64,000 bases of DNA from Rallus limicola (Eukaryota; Chordata; Aves; Gruiformes; Rallidae): assembly GCA_022605955.1 (NCBI GenBank), contig JAKCOZ010000003.1, forward strand, positions 61,504,179-61,568,178. Reading direction: 5' to 3'. The notes below the pieces were generated by a model, which was not told the DNA's origin, made no database searches, and saw only the letters and a list, made by a program, of their open reading frames with translations. Positions 12,655 to 24,322 of the stretch are shown here, piece by piece (position 1 is the first letter of the stretch; every line of letters begins with the position of its first letter). The position numbers were made by a program, and so were the translations under genes.

Positions 12655-13165
12655 GCAGTGCCAATGCTACCCCCTTTATTGGCATCACTGCTCCATCCAG
12701 CCGCAGCACAGGGTCAAAGGGCAGAGGGAAGGGGGGTGGGGGTCCCTTCTGCCTGCTGGCGGCTGGTGGAGGGGTGATGGGCAGGGCTCAGCACTGTTTG
12801 GTCACTGATGCCCAGCACCCCTGGGAGCCTGCACCCATGGTCCCCCTCAACACTAGGCAGTGAAGCGGGGCTGGCTCAGCATCTCATCCCCATTTGTTCA
12901 GCAGCAGCTGGTAGTAGGGCTGGCCCATCGCCCTGAGTCCAAGGTGCCTCCAGCCAACTCCTGGAAGGCACGGGTGGCCCAAAGCTCCTGGGAGCAGATC
13001 TTCTCTCCTTAGGGTTCATCCTCCACCCCCCGGGTGCTGGGGGTTCTGGAAATGTCCATGGCCGTGGGGCGACCCAGGAGGCGTGGGGTCCTTGGGGGCC
13101 AGCAGTGGCATCAAGTCCCACACGTGGGCAAGCGGGTAGAGGGAGCGGGGATCGGCCAGGGCTCA
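12655..13165 (-). other. IL11RA: IL11RA 3' untranslated region
   Basis: About 0.5 kb between the TAG and the first canonical polyadenylation hexamer on the - strand. The lower limit is set about 20 bases past AATAAA and is approximate. No conserved structure was recognised inside it. Confidence 0.7.
12675..12680 (-). terminator. IL11RA: IL11RA polyadenylation signal AATAAA
   Basis: AATAAA on the - strand about 490 bases after the stop codon, the first such hexamer downstream. Cleavage is expected 10-30 bases further on. Confidence 0.7.
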
Positions 13166-13182
13166 CTACAGGATCTGGGCCT
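13166..13182 (-). CDS. IL11RA: IL11RA last coding exon (five residues and stop)
   Basis: After acceptor TCTCGGCAG the frame gives KAQIL then TAG. The first base of the lysine codon comes from the previous exon. The exon continues into the 3'UTR. Confidence 0.85.
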
Positions 13183-16100
13183 CTGCCGAGAGAGAGGGCA
13201 AAGGGGGTCAGAGGGGGCAATGACCTGCGCCCCCTCTGCACCCCCCACATCACTCCCCCTGCACCCTGACTCACTTGGCAGCGCCTTCAAGTGGCTGGCA
13301 GCAACCAAGAAGTTGTGGGGTTTAGTCTCGTCCTTGCCATGTCTCCTCACCCGGAGCCTGGGGACAGAGCAGCAGAGGTTGAGGACGCCGAGCCGCCCAC
13401 CGGGACTGCCTGCGCTCCCCCGCCATCCCGCTCCACATCCCCACCCAGCGGTGCCTGGCTGTGCCCCACTGCGCCGGTGGGTCGGCTCCAGGGCCACGGC
13501 AGGAGCCGGTCACAAGATGGGATGGGAGCAGAGACCCACAGCACAGCCATGGTGTGGCAGGGAGAGCCTGGTAGCAGTGGGATCAGAGGGGACTGGGGGA
13601 TAGAGCCAGTGGGCATTCAGTGCCCGGGGACAGGAGTCTCAGGGAGAAATGTGTATGGAGAGGTCTTTGTGCTGACTCGAGCGTGAGAGTCCCCAGCAAG
13701 GCAGGAGGCTTTGCAGGGGTGTCCCTGTCAGCAGCATCTCTGGGGGAAAGCAAGGAAGGGTCCCATGTGTGTGTGCTCATCTGTGAGACCCCAGGCAGGC
13801 GGGGAGGGTGTGCTGGGAAGGGCTGTTGATGCAGGGCAGCCCAGCCCTATCGAGAGGCAAGGGGAGCTCGAACCCCCTTAATGGCTGGCTCCAAGTTCGT
13901 TTGGCCAAGGACCCCAGAGCAGGGCTGGGGGAACATGGAGCACCTCATCTGGAGGGTTTGGGGGCTAGAGTGGGATGGGGACAGCAATCATACAGACCCC
14001 TCCCTCTCAAAACCCAGCCTACCAGATGAGGATGGTGATGATGAGAACAGCAGCCAGAACGAAGAAGGCGAAGATCCCGAGGGACACCAGGATGGCCATC
14101 TTCTCCAGGGGGTCACTGCGGTCTGGGACAGAGAGACCATCACAGCCAAGGGATGCCACAGCCCCTGGCATCCAGGGGAAACCTACTGCAAGCTCCTGGA
14201 CACCCCCATACCCCAGCCACACACAGGCACAGGGCAAGAGACCCTTTACCCTCAGCCACACGTGTTCCCAGGCTGCAGACAGTCCCCACTCCAGCCCACC
14301 ACCCCCAGCTCTACTCACTGATGGGCTCAGGGTTGGGAGCCTGGGAGGGCTCCTCATCAGGACTCTCCAGGCTGGTTTCTGTAGTGGTTTCTTCACTCGC
14401 TGCAGTGGCCATGTCTGGAAGAACAGGGGGAATGGGAAACACCCAAAAGCCTGGGCAGCACCTCAGAGAGGAGCAAAGAAGGGTGCCTTTGTACCCTAGG
14501 GGTCCCATGAGCCCAAGGGTGTCCCTGGGGTGCTTATGGTGCTCTGGGAGCCCCACCCTGCCCCATGCCCACCCTGAAGCCTGCTGTGGGGCTGAGAGGT
14601 GCTTTGCCCCTTTGTAACTCTGTCTCCCACCACGGTGCCAGTTTTTGGATGGTGCACAGGACCAGCTTTAAGGGATCCCAAGAGGTGGGACATGCTCTGG
14701 GCGATACTTGAAGGAATGGGTGCCATGGGAAAGCAGCCGGAGAGGGGCAGCCCAGGCTCCTGGAGGGACTTTGGGGAGGCACAACCCAGCACAGCTGCTG
14801 GGGGCTGTGGCCTGTCCCCCTCGCACCTCTGACTGGCGTTGCCCGGGCCTCGGCGCTCCACTCGCTCCAGTTTCCTGCATCCAGGAAATCCTTGGCGCTG
14901 ACTTGGACCACGTGCTCCAGCCCCGCGAAGGCATCCGTGATCACCTCGGACAGGTTGACTGTCTCCACCTGCGTCAGGCAGAGGGGACCTGTGGGGCAGA
15001 TATCCCTCTCTGCCCACCCTGCCCCATGCGCACCCTGCTCCCATGCTGGCTTTGCCTTTCCTCACCCACCGCTTACCACAGACCAGGAACGGTGGATGAT
15101 GGGCCGGTACTGGAGCCGGAACCTGAGCTGGAAGTGGGGTTCCTTAGGCCAGGAGGAGGGGTACTTCCAGCTCACATGGAGTCGCCGTGGGGCCAGGGGG
15201 ATGGGCTCCACCACCAAGCCCTCTGGAGGGTCTGGCTTAACTGTGCACAAGAAGATGAGGACAGGGAGCTGCTGTCACACTGTACTGCCATGCAGAGGGG
15301 TGCTGGGCTCCCTGCTGCCCCCCCTGTCTGGGGGATGGACGCACACTGGGACGGACAGAGGGAGGGGTGGGGACTCACTGATGGCCTGCATGGTGACATC
15401 AAGGAGGCGGAAGCTGAAGCCCAGGGGGTTCACCTCAGTAATGTTCAGTCGGTAGGAGCTCCAGAACTCTGACCCATGCACAGTGCAGGTGCCGGGACGG
15501 GTTGGATCCTGCAGGCATGGCCCCACGTGCCCGTTCTTGTTCCTGCAGATGGGCAGGCAGGGTGGTGACACGTCCCCCCACCTGCCACTCAGAGTTTCCT
15601 GGTGCTACCATGGTGGTGGCATGTGGGGAGACCCCCCATGGCAAGAGCTCAGTAAAGGAGGCAGCCCCTGTGACAGCCCAGGCGGGTTCTGGCAGCTGCC
15701 ATCACCCCTCTAAGAGTGACTAAAGAGCTCCCCATCTCAGCCCCACAGTCCCTCCTCGGCCAATCCCTTCTCCCAGGGCCCCAGGGAGCTGGTTCCTTCA
15801 TGGGGACACCCAGGCTTCCCTTTGGGACCCCACTGTGGAGAGTGGCACAGCCTTTGGAGACAGAGCTACTCCCCAGGGTGGGAGTCAGTCCTACCTCCGC
15901 TTCTCTTCACCCGTCAGAGATTTCTTCCTGCCATGGAAAGACAGAAAAGCAGATGGTGAGGACAAGGAGACAGCATGAAGCCAACTTCACCGAGACCCAG
16001 GGGAGGGACAGGGACCCCTACACCACAGAACAGCCCCTGGCTCCCACTCTGACACTCAGAGGTGACACAACACAGGGGATGGAGCTAATGCCATCCTGGC

Positions 16101-17788
16101 CCTACTGGTGAGCAGAAAGACAGAAGGAGTTGGGGGTCCTGGGGGCACAAGACAGTGGGGTGCCCAGGAGGGTCCTCCCCATAGGACCTCCCTTGCCCAC
16201 CTGTGGTTCATTGTGCAACAGCAGCAAAGGCACAGGGACACTGATAAAAGCTCTCCAGCAGCTGGCTTCACTCTCACCCTATGGCTCCCCAAACCCCTTG
16301 CTCCCCACATCCCCCGTCCCTCCAAGCCCCCAGCTTTCTGCAGAGCTGTGCTTTATGAGCTCTGGCTGACTTCAAAGCAGCACACTAATTTGCCCTGCTG
16401 AGATAATTAGAAGCAGCGATGCTGCTGAAGCTCCTTTCATCCTGCAGCATGCCGAAGTACTCGCTGGCTTGCAGATGACCTCCTTCTCCTCTGTAGCCCC
16501 TCCAGTGCTGGCAGAGCCATAGCCAGGGAGGAACCCTGCCTGTGCCAGCCCTGCCAACGCTGCTGGGGGGCCCTCCTCAGAGCAAACAATTCTTGGTGCA
16601 CTGCTCACCCCAAAACATGACCTGCCCTGGGGTGGAGCCTGGTTCTTGGGATAGGATTAGGGCATAGGTCATAGGGTGAATAGGATTTGGTAGTTATCCT
16701 TGGCTGGGTCCAGGCTTCACCCCGTAACCCCCCCCAGCCTGTGCCCTGTGGGGATGCATCACCTGTAGGTGGTGATGTATCTGGTGGGAAGGAAGGTTTC
16801 CACACTGGAGGTCCAGGAGCAGGAGAAGTTCTCATAGTCAGATGCTCTGCAGGACACAAAAGGGACCCCTGGCAGGTCTGGGGTCCGAGAGGAAGTGTCA
16901 GTGCCAGGGGAAGAGAAGATTCCCCCATCCCATAAGGCACCCAGGGACCCCTGCGTCACCACGAAGTCTTTTCCTTGGGGCCACACACTCCCCATTACCC
17001 CAGCCCGCAGACGTGCTACTCACACCCCAGCCGCAGGGTCACAGCGTGCAGGAAGCCACCGTCCTCGCCATGGCAGCTGTAGGTCCCTGCAGCGGCCAGG
17101 CTGGCGTGTGGCAGCACCAGCGCTCCCTGACGGATGGCCGAGCCTTCCGGCAAGGCCGCAGCACCCGCCCGTCTCCATTGCACCGGTGACCTGGGGAGGA
17201 GAGACCAGCAGGCTGCATCAGAGGCCCCGGGGCCATCCTGTAAGCCCTCCCGTGGGGATAAATCCTCCGGCCTACACAGAAAGGACCTACCCGGCACGGG
17301 AACCGGCGCACAACAGGGTCACATCCGTCCCCACCTGTCCGTACTGCACACCTGGAGGGACACACACAGCCCCAGACAGTGTTAGTACCCACTACCCCCC
17401 GCCCCACACCAGGGCTGTCCTCCCCCCCCCGCCCAAGAGAGCTGGGAGTGGAGTCTTGCTTCATGCAGGTACCCTCGTGGGGCACTGGGAAGGACTGGTC
17501 CCAGTTGGGGCTGGGCAATGGGTAGCTGCAGGGGGAGCTGTCCAGAGGACACCCATCGCTGTGGGGCTGTTTCGTGTGTGCCCTGATTTTGGTAGGTCTG
17601 TGTCTGTCTGGGGTGGGGGAATGGGGTGCCCTCAGGGTCCACATGCCTGGAATGTGGGGGTCATGCGGGAGGGTTCACGGGGGCTCACCTTCCTCTCCCC
17701 AGCCCTCAGGGATGGCAAGGGAGGCTGATGCCAGGGCTGCTGCGAGGAAGACCATCACCCTGTCCAGGCCTGGGATGGGACTGTGCAT
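13166..17788 (-). CDS. IL11RA: Interleukin-11 receptor subunit alpha (12 coding exons, complete)
   Basis: Ligand-binding alpha chain of the IL-11 receptor, a single-pass plasma membrane protein that binds IL-11 and recruits gp130 (IL6ST). Twelve coding exons join with consistent GT-AG sites and phases: 17788-17689, 17351-17291, 17190-17024, 16877-16763, 15927-15895, 15542-15379, 15240-15077, 14968-14827, 14414-14319, 14122-14023, 13357-13275 and 13182-13166. They give 413 residues (human about 422). Seen in order: signal peptide (about 1-23), Ig-like domain (34-109), fibronectin/cytokine-receptor D2 with the [10 protein letters not shown] block, D3 with the WSXWS box as WSEWS (302-306), an acidic Ser/Thr/Pro stalk, a membrane span (about 356-380) and a 33-residue tail. 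IL11RA is preferred over the paralogue CNTFR because of the membrane span and tail in place of a GPI signal, and because of blocks such as [12 protein letters not shown] and TEVNPLG, which match IL11RA. The ATG directly follows a splice acceptor, so a non-coding exon must lie upstream. All exons are intact. Confidence 0.96.
13275..13357 (-). CDS. IL11RA: IL11RA coding exon (cytoplasmic tail)
   Basis: An 83-base exon with acceptor CTGTCCCCAG and donor GTGAGT. It encodes [20 protein letters not shown], which corresponds to human LRLRRGGKDGSPKPGFLAS. The tail is short, as in the family; signalling is done by gp130. Confidence 0.92.
14023..14122 (-). CDS. IL11RA: IL11RA coding exon (transmembrane segment)
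   Basis: A 100-base exon with acceptor CTGTCCCAG and donor GTAGGC. It encodes about 25 uninterrupted hydrophobic residues ([19 protein letters not shown] onward), which separates this protein from the GPI-anchored CNTFR. Confidence 0.94.
14319..14414 (-). CDS. IL11RA: IL11RA coding exon (extracellular stalk)
   Basis: A 96-base exon with acceptor CTTCCAG and donor GTGAGT. It encodes a Thr/Ser/Glu/Pro-rich, low-complexity stalk between D3 and the membrane. The sequence diverges from human, as expected for this part. Shedding of IL-11R in mammals occurs in the stalk. Confidence 0.88.
14827..14968 (-). CDS. IL11RA: IL11RA coding exon (D3 with WSXWS box)
   Basis: A 142-base exon with acceptor CTGACGCAG and donor GTGCGA. 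It encodes [19 protein letters not shown] and the WSEWS motif of class I cytokine receptors. Confidence 0.95.
15077..15240 (-). CDS. IL11RA: IL11RA coding exon (D3, first half)
   Basis: A 164-base exon with acceptor TGTGCACAG and donor GTAAGC. It encodes KPDPPEGL, then [14 protein letters not shown] and FRLQYRP, the start of the second fibronectin-type module. It ends in phase 0. Confidence 0.95.
15379..15542 (-). CDS. IL11RA: IL11RA coding exon (cytokine receptor D2, second half)
   Basis: A 164-base exon with acceptor CCATCTGCAG and donor GTGAGT. It encodes the two-cysteine segment around [17 protein letters not shown] and then the [12 protein letters not shown] block, which contains an N-glycosylation site and is strongly conserved in IL11RA. 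Confidence 0.95.
15895..15927 (-). CDS. IL11RA: IL11RA micro-exon
   Basis: A 33-base exon (acceptor CATGGCAG, donor GTAGGA) encoding [10 protein letters not shown]. It falls exactly where human IL11RA reads KKTVLGADSQ. Skipping it would keep the frame. It is too short for ORF scanning and was found from phase and homology. Confidence 0.9.
16763..16877 (-). CDS. IL11RA: IL11RA coding exon (cytokine receptor D2, first half)
   Basis: A 115-base exon with acceptor GACCCCAG and donor GTGATG. It encodes [16 protein letters not shown] followed by [10 protein letters not shown]. The two cysteines and the CxW pattern are the class I cytokine receptor signature. Confidence 0.95.
17024..17190 (-). CDS. 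IL11RA: IL11RA coding exon (rest of Ig-like domain)
   Basis: A 167-base exon with acceptor CCTCCCCAG and donor GTGAGT. It contains the GTYSCH motif with the second Ig cysteine and ends in VTLRLG, the expected end of the Ig-like domain. Confidence 0.94.
17291..17351 (-). CDS. IL11RA: IL11RA coding exon (start of Ig-like domain)
   Basis: A 61-base exon between CTCCAG and the donor GTAGGT. It encodes [17 protein letters not shown] and so on, matching the start of the family's Ig-like domain and carrying its first cysteine. Confidence 0.93.
17689..17788 (-). CDS. IL11RA: IL11RA first coding exon (signal peptide)
   Basis: Encodes residues 1-33 plus one base of codon 34. A hydrophobic core ([15 protein letters not shown]) marks the secretion signal. 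The ATG at 17788 sits directly after a pyrimidine-rich acceptor (CTCTGCCTCCTCCAG), and the donor GTGAGC follows 17689. This start aligns with the human start. Confidence 0.93.
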
Positions 17789-18536
17789 CTGGAGGAGGCA
17801 GAGCAGGGATGGAGAGGGTGTTATCCCCTGAAATGGGGCAATCAGCAGGGTCCGTGACCCAGAACATCCCTGCTGGCACATGGGCCCCACACCTCCCCCT
17901 TGTCTCACCCTATCCTGCTGGGGACAGCACAGTGACAGTAAGGCTGGGACCCCAGCCAGGACAGCTGTCAGAGTCTGTGCCTCTGCCACAGTCAGTCCCC
18001 AGCTGCCCAGGAGTCCTTGTGCCTGGAGGAGGGATGCAAAAGGCAGACACTGACCAGGAGCTCGGGGCTGTGTGGGTCGAGGGATTAAGGGCTCTTTGCC
18101 ATTGCAGTGCTGTGCCAGGAGACCTGGCTGGCTCCCAGCCCCTGGGTGGTCCAGAGACCTGTGCTGGTGCAGCTGGATTGGGAAGGGACCAAGAAATTCC
18201 CATATCTTTGCACGTGGCAGGAGACAGCGATTAGATCTGAACAGGCTGACACAGCCAGCACAGCACGTCTCTGAGAGCACAGACTGTACCCAGAGTGGAG
18301 CTGGCTGTGGAGCCCGTATCACTGCTCATCCCCCCCGCCTACTGCAGGGCTGATCTGTGCAGGTCTGGGCCCTCCTGGGCTGTTTGGGGTCTCTGGGCCC
18401 AAGGGGAATGGCCCTGAAATCCCTTCCTACCATTCGGGGACCACCAGTGAGTGGGATGCCGAGGAAGACATGTGCACCCAGCTCTCCATGAGTCCAGCCG
18501 AAGACCTGGGTCTCCTCACCCAGTGAGCATCTCCCT

Positions 18537-18783
18537 GTCCATCCCAACCAGCACTGCTGTCTGTGCCAGCCATCACTGCCACAGGATGCCCATCCCAGCC
18601 AGCATCACCAGGTCTGTGCCAGCCAGCATCTCCCTGTCCATCCCAGCCAGCATCACCTTGTCTGTGCCAGCCAGCATCTCCCTGTCCATCCCAGCCAGCA
18701 TCACCTTGTCTGTGCCAGCCAGCATCTCACTGTCCATCCCAGCCAGCATCACTCTGTCATGCTAGCCAGCATCACCCTGTCCA
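18537..18783 (+). repeat. Minisatellite, 48-bp unit of two 24-bp halves
   Basis: About five imperfect copies alternating CCAGCCAGCATCTCCCTGTC and CCAGCCAGCATCACCTTGTC, linked by CATCC or TGTG. It reads as a repetitive PASISLSIPASITLSV frame but is not a gene. Confidence 0.93.
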
Positions 18784-20299
18784 AGTACAGGCTGCAGTTC
18801 ACGGGTATAAATTAACATCCCCCTGAATCTCCTGGGCTCAACAGCCCAGGGCGGATGCTCAGGGGTCGGATGCTGAAGCCCTGGAAAGGTACCTTGGAGC
18901 TGCTGCCAGTTCTCCTGAGGGCAGGTGCCCATGGCTGCAGACCAAACCACATGGTGAAGGAAGTGAGAGCTACAAGGCGATGCACAGGGCCCGGCAAGCG
19001 CAGGGAAATTGCTGTGTGGCACCCCACATCAACCCTGTCCTGAACACAGCCAGCTGCCTCAAACTCCAGCCCCAAGTGTAGATAATTTCATCAGACTGCC
19101 ATAAGCTTTTCCTACCAAACCACTCGCAGAAACGTTCCCAAGAAACATCAGTTAAAAAGGTCTCAGCCAAAACGATGCTGGTAACTAACTGGGAACATTC
19201 AGACTGAAAGTAAAATATTTTGGTGATGGAAAAACCACCAGAACCCAAAATATACTTCAAAGCAGAAACCAAAAATAACTCCAAGCACCACAAGGGACAG
19301 GGTTAAGGGGATGATGCTGGGGAAGAAGTGTCAGGGAGAAGGCAGTGTGTGGAGACTCATAAACAGTTTTAAATTAAAGTAATTTTTTTCTTCTGACTGC
19401 CTTGGGTTTTCAGGCAAACACTGTGGAGTGAAGACAGAGTTGCTGCACCCATCATCCACCATGACTCTCTGTGGTAGGGAAATGCTCGAGGCACTGGCTC
19501 ACTGCTGACATGAATTTACTGGGTCTCAGGTTTGCTAAGTTATTTCAAGACCAGCCTGGAAAAATGACCCTACAGTCGTGACACTGAAAAATACCTTGCC
19601 CTGCATTGACAAGGAAGAGGTGGGGGCATGGCATGATCTGCAGCCAGACATTGTTATTGTCCCTGGGGAATGGCACAAGCCCTGCCCAGCCAGCCTGGCT
19701 GTGGGTGGCATTGCCAACAGAAGCAGAGGCACCCCACACCTCTATGTGGTGGCCAAGGGCATCTCTGCAGCCCCCATCCCCAGCTGCACCCCAACTCCTG
19801 ATCGCCATGCCCAGGGAGGGAGGGCTGTCCTGCATCCTCCCACCCTTAAACACCCTCTGTCCCAGGATCCCCCAGCGCTCCCCATCCTCACCCCAGCACC
19901 CCGTAAGGTACCATGCCTTGGGTGGCCTCCTTTGGGGAGCTGCCCACCCCTGCCAGTGCAGCACAAGGGAAGGCAGTACTGAGACCTACAGATGCACATG
20001 CTGGCTTAGTAAGTAACCTGCCTGGGCATTGCCAAAACCTAGCCCTGACCAAGCATCACCGCAGAAAGGAGGAACAAGCAAGCCCTTCCTTGCCTGCCCG
20101 AAGGTCACAAACAAAAGGGGAAGGAGCCGCAGAGCCGGGGAAGACCCGGAGCTCTCTCCTGCCCTGGGTGCAGTGGTGTGGCAGGGGGCCAGGAGCTCTG
20201 GGCCAGGCAGAGCTGCAAAACAGCCTGTCCAGAAAGAATACCCTTACTTTCTGCAACCAAACTCCCTCACCAAGGGGAAAAACACACATGTGCAAATGA

Positions 20300-20317
20300 A
20301 CACACACACACACACAC
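20300..20317 (+). repeat. (CA)9 microsatellite
   Basis: A short dinucleotide run. Confidence 0.95.
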
Positions 20318-21989
20318 GTGCATTGCCAGGCCATTTTCCTCAGCAGCTCTGCACTCCCACAGATGGGCACACAGAGAGAGAAAGCATTCCTCTGTGCTTG
20401 CACTGGCAGTGACACATCCCAGGGACAGGGAGTCCCGGCACAGTGGTCGCTGGGACAGAGGGAACAATCAGAGCTTTTCTTCCTTCCTGCATGCTAACAC
20501 TGGCTGCAGAAGTGTCTGCTGCCCGCCCGGGGCTGGGTGACCTCCTTGGGTCATGGCTAGGACAGAGGGACCCAGCCCAGGCTGGGCCTGTGGCTTGGCT
20601 CTGCTCAGAATCTGCTCCCGTGGCATGAGACACTCCTGTCACCGGCTCAGCCAGGGTGGCCAGGTCGTCCATGGCACCCCTGGATGCCAGCCAGAAACAC
20701 AAAGTGCCACACTCCATCCTATGCTGACCCTGGTGTCCTGCCAGGCACCGTTTGAGCTCATCCATGCATTTTCGGGGAGCTGTGGGGAGAAATCCAAACT
20801 GAAATACTGCAAGCCAAAACATCCAAAAAAAAAAAAAGCTGTGTGCATCAGCACTGATGCCACTGGGCATGTGACAGTCTATGTCCCCCTCTCCCCCCAC
20901 CACAGCAGCTGTGTGCCACGTCCTGCTGCAGCCTGGCAAAGCTCGGTGCATATTCCTGGGGGAGACCAGATTTCCATCATGCTAGGCACTTTCGAAGACA
21001 GTGGGGTCTGGGCAGTTGCTTTTCTTTTTCCCTTTGCTTCATTTGAAGCAGCTCTTCAAAGGGAATGAGCTGCATGCAGAGCCAAGGGTACATGTGGTGG
21101 GGTCACAAGCAGACGATGCTGTGCTGCTGGACTGAGGATGGCAGTGGGGAGACACAGGATGCTCCCCACCAAGCACAGGAAACTGGGATGGCTCCTAAAC
21201 TCTCCCTGTGCTGGTCTGGGGAAGCATCACTGCAATGGAGACGTGGCAATGTATCTGAGAGCATCCGGTAGCACTGCCTACCACATACTCAGCCCAGCTG
21301 GAGACACCCAGATCCAAAAAGCTACTCTGCAAGAGGTGATGCCTGACACTGGCTGGCTCTAACATCCTGGAGATAGCATCACACTGCACTCCTGTCCCTC
21401 AGCTGGGGAAGCACCCCTGGCCTGCTAACCCCTCCTCCTCCTTCTCCCAGCAGCACTGCAGAAGGGCTGTGCCCTGCTCTGAAGAGCTGTGACATGGCCT
21501 GAGCCCATCCACGTGGCTGCTGATCTGCCCAGCACCCCTGCAGCATTGGCAACCTACATCATCACTGCCTCACCACTCACCTTTGGGACAGGGGTAGATT
21601 TGACCTCGCCGACATGATGGTCCCCTACGACCAACCACCCCTGTCCCCTGCTGCCACCCTCCCTGCTGCCACGTGCCCTGGTGGGAAGGAAAGCACGGCA
21701 CTTCCCCACAACATCCAGGGTGGCCAGGGCCATGCACAGAGCCCCGAATTCCCTGCAGCACCCAGGGGTGACTCCTCAGCCACCCTGGGCACTGCTGGGT
21801 TAAGGCTTCCTGCTGAGGCCCAGGGGACGTTCAGGCCCTGCGGGTGCTCAGCCCCCATGGGCCCCCATGCATGCTGGTCTGGTCTGGCACACATCCCAAA
21901 CCTGCGCCCAGCGCAACCCCAGCAACCTGCTGCTGAAATTACCCTGTTAAAACAGTAACACCAGGTGCAGCCTTTCCCCATCAGGCTGG

Positions 21990-22345
21990 TACAGTCCAGT
22001 TATGTCCAGCGGCCTGAATGTGGGGTTAAACCCAGTACAGTCCCAGTATGGGGCCTAAGTCAGCGTGGCCCCACATGTGAGCTTGCACCCTGCACAGTCC
22101 AGGAGCAGGATTAAATCCTGCTCAACCCATGAATGGGATGTAACCCAGTTTAGCCCAGGAGTGGGATTAAATGCAGCATGGTCTAAGTGTGGGGTTAGAG
22201 CCAGGTCGGTTCAGGACTGGCATTACACTGAGCTCAGCTAAAACATGGGGTGAGCTGCATCCCATCACAAAAAGGGAGCTATGCAGCCCAAATGTGGAGC
22301 TAACCACAGCTCAGTCCAAATACCAGCTTAACTCCAGTGCTGGCC
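21990..22345 (+). repeat. Degenerate minisatellite, unit about 35-40 bp
   Basis: Eight or so diverged copies of a TGGGGTTAAACCCAGTACAG-like unit (GTGGGATTAAATGCAGCATG, GTGGGGTTAGAGCCAGGTCG and others). Confidence 0.75.
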
Positions 22346-22864
22346 AGGGAACCACTTCAGCTCCACAGACATGACCACGGTTCAAGCCACCTGACCCAGA
22401 CCTATCCCCTCCCTCCATGACATCGCCCCACTGACCACAGCCCCACCAGAGCCCAAACCTGAGCCAAACCTCCCCATAACCCAATGGTCACCTCTGTCTT
22501 CCGTGGGGCTGGCAGCTGCTAGTTGGATCCAGTGCTGTGGGGCTGGGGGGCCACCACTCACTTCAGCATGCTGGCAGCTTTGTGGAGGTCAGTCTCTGCT
22601 CTTACGCCGGCTGGGAAACTCCCACCCCAACGCCCCGATTTCCGCCCTCCCCTGCTCCATCCCATGGGAAGGAGAAGCCTCTGGCTCCCGGTTGTAACCA
22701 GAGGCATTGGCAAGGGCCAAAACAGCGAGGGCTCTGTTAGCAGCCAGCAGCCCCGACGCCACGCCAGCTGGCTGTGTTGCATTTGGAGAGGGGAGAGAAG
22801 GGGTCCCCCCCCTTCTCTTGTCCCCCATCCCCATGCTCCCCCTGAAGCCACGTGCCAGAAAAAT

Positions 22865-22925
22865 TCCTAAAAATAATCTCCCAGTGCTGGTGGGCTTCTT
22901 TACAGCTGGGAGATTATTTTTAGGA
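22865..22925. repeat. Perfect 20-bp inverted repeat (hairpin) with a 21-base loop
   Basis: The left arm at 22865-22884 (TCCTAAAAATAATCTCCCAG) is exactly complementary to the right arm at 22906-22925, and the loop is 22885-22905. A perfect stem of this length is not expected by chance. The flanks show no obvious target-site duplication. It could be a miRNA-like precursor, a small foldback element or a structured intronic RNA. Confidence 0.9.
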
Positions 22926-24322
22926 TGGAGGGATGGAGTCATAGTGGGGGATAGCTGTGTCCCCACTGTCCCTAACACAGGGTTGCAGGACAGGGACAGG
23001 CACAGTACTGGATCTGGGGACACGGGTGGGACCTTCTGGCAGGGAGCTGGGCTACCCTGTGATTAGAGCCGGGTGGGAAAGGCTTTTCCTGTCCCAGCAA
23101 CGTTTTAGGATTTGGGATTTTTCTGCTTGCGAGCTTAGCCCAGCCCGGCAGAGGCTTTGGTGAACCCACAGTCCCTGGCATGACAGGGCAGCCAGGCATT
23201 TCACTCCCACCAGTAGCATTTGCATCCCCCAGAACCCCCCCAAAAGCTGACCCTGGGCCCAATACAAGAGCATATGAAACCATAGAGGTAGGGCACGCAT
23301 GTACAGATGTGTGAATACCCCACACAAGCACAGCTCTCCCTAATGAACTCCAGCCCGAAGCCAGGAACGCTGAGCAGGAGAGGGGGCCCCACAGCATCCC
23401 CCTGCCCACTCCTCCCTCCATGCCTCCCCATGCTCCAAAGCTGGCTGGTGCCTGGGAGCAATTGGGCTCAGCTCCATCCCAAGGCATGAAGGAACCCAGG
23501 TCAGCCAAAACGCTGCAGGGCAACAGGGCCAAAATAAACAGCTCACCATACCGCTCCCCCAGCTAGCAATTTGCTGTCACTCCTTCTGGAAAACAAAATC
23601 CCTTTTGGGTCGGAGAGGGAGGATTTCAGGTGCTCTTAAGGGCCACCTGGGCAGACAAATAAAGCCACCACCAATTGGTGGCCCTTTAACCCTTTGCACC
23701 CCACTGGCAGTGCCCCTGCATGGGAAGATGGTGGCTGCAGACACCCTGTGATGCGGTATGTAAAGATTACAATGCCACCATCCAGCATCTGGTGGGACAC
23801 CATGGCCTGGGTTCTCCAAGCTCAGAGACAACTCGGCTGCTGGGCTTTCCTAAGAACAGGCAGCCCAGGAGGCAGCAGGGTGCAAGGCACACAGTGGGGA
23901 TGGAGGCTGGTGAAACACCTCTCTGCGGTGGCATCCGTGCCTCCCGCCTCATGCCAAGTCAATCAGATGGCAGCCCCCAAGCTAAAAGGAGAGGTGGAGA
24001 AGGGGCAAGAGAAGGGGCAAAGCTGGGGCTGAGTCCCACCGCTGAGTGTGGGGGCTGCACTGCAGGGCCAAGGGATGGGGGCTGTGCCCTGCCTAAGTGA
24101 AGCTGGTGAGAAAAACATCGTCTGGCTTGTTATTACTGGGGAAAAACAACCCCACCAAGCTCTCCTGAAGGTTGAGTGCGACTGCACCCGAGCAGGGCAG
24201 GGGAAAGCAGGGCAACGCAGTGAGTGTGCTGACACATCTCCTTCCACCGTGCTGGAGAGACGCGTCAGCTTTGATCCGAGCCAGCTCTGTTTACAAGCTC
24301 CTATTGTCTAGTTTTTTCCTTT

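Noticed and set aside
14708..15472. 254-codon + strand open frame
   Set aside because: Shadow of IL11RA exons encoding D3 and D2.
16895..17728. 277-codon + strand open frame
   Set aside because: It lies antisense over IL11RA exons and introns, has GC-driven Pro/Arg/Ser composition, and needs no splicing where the real gene is on the other strand.
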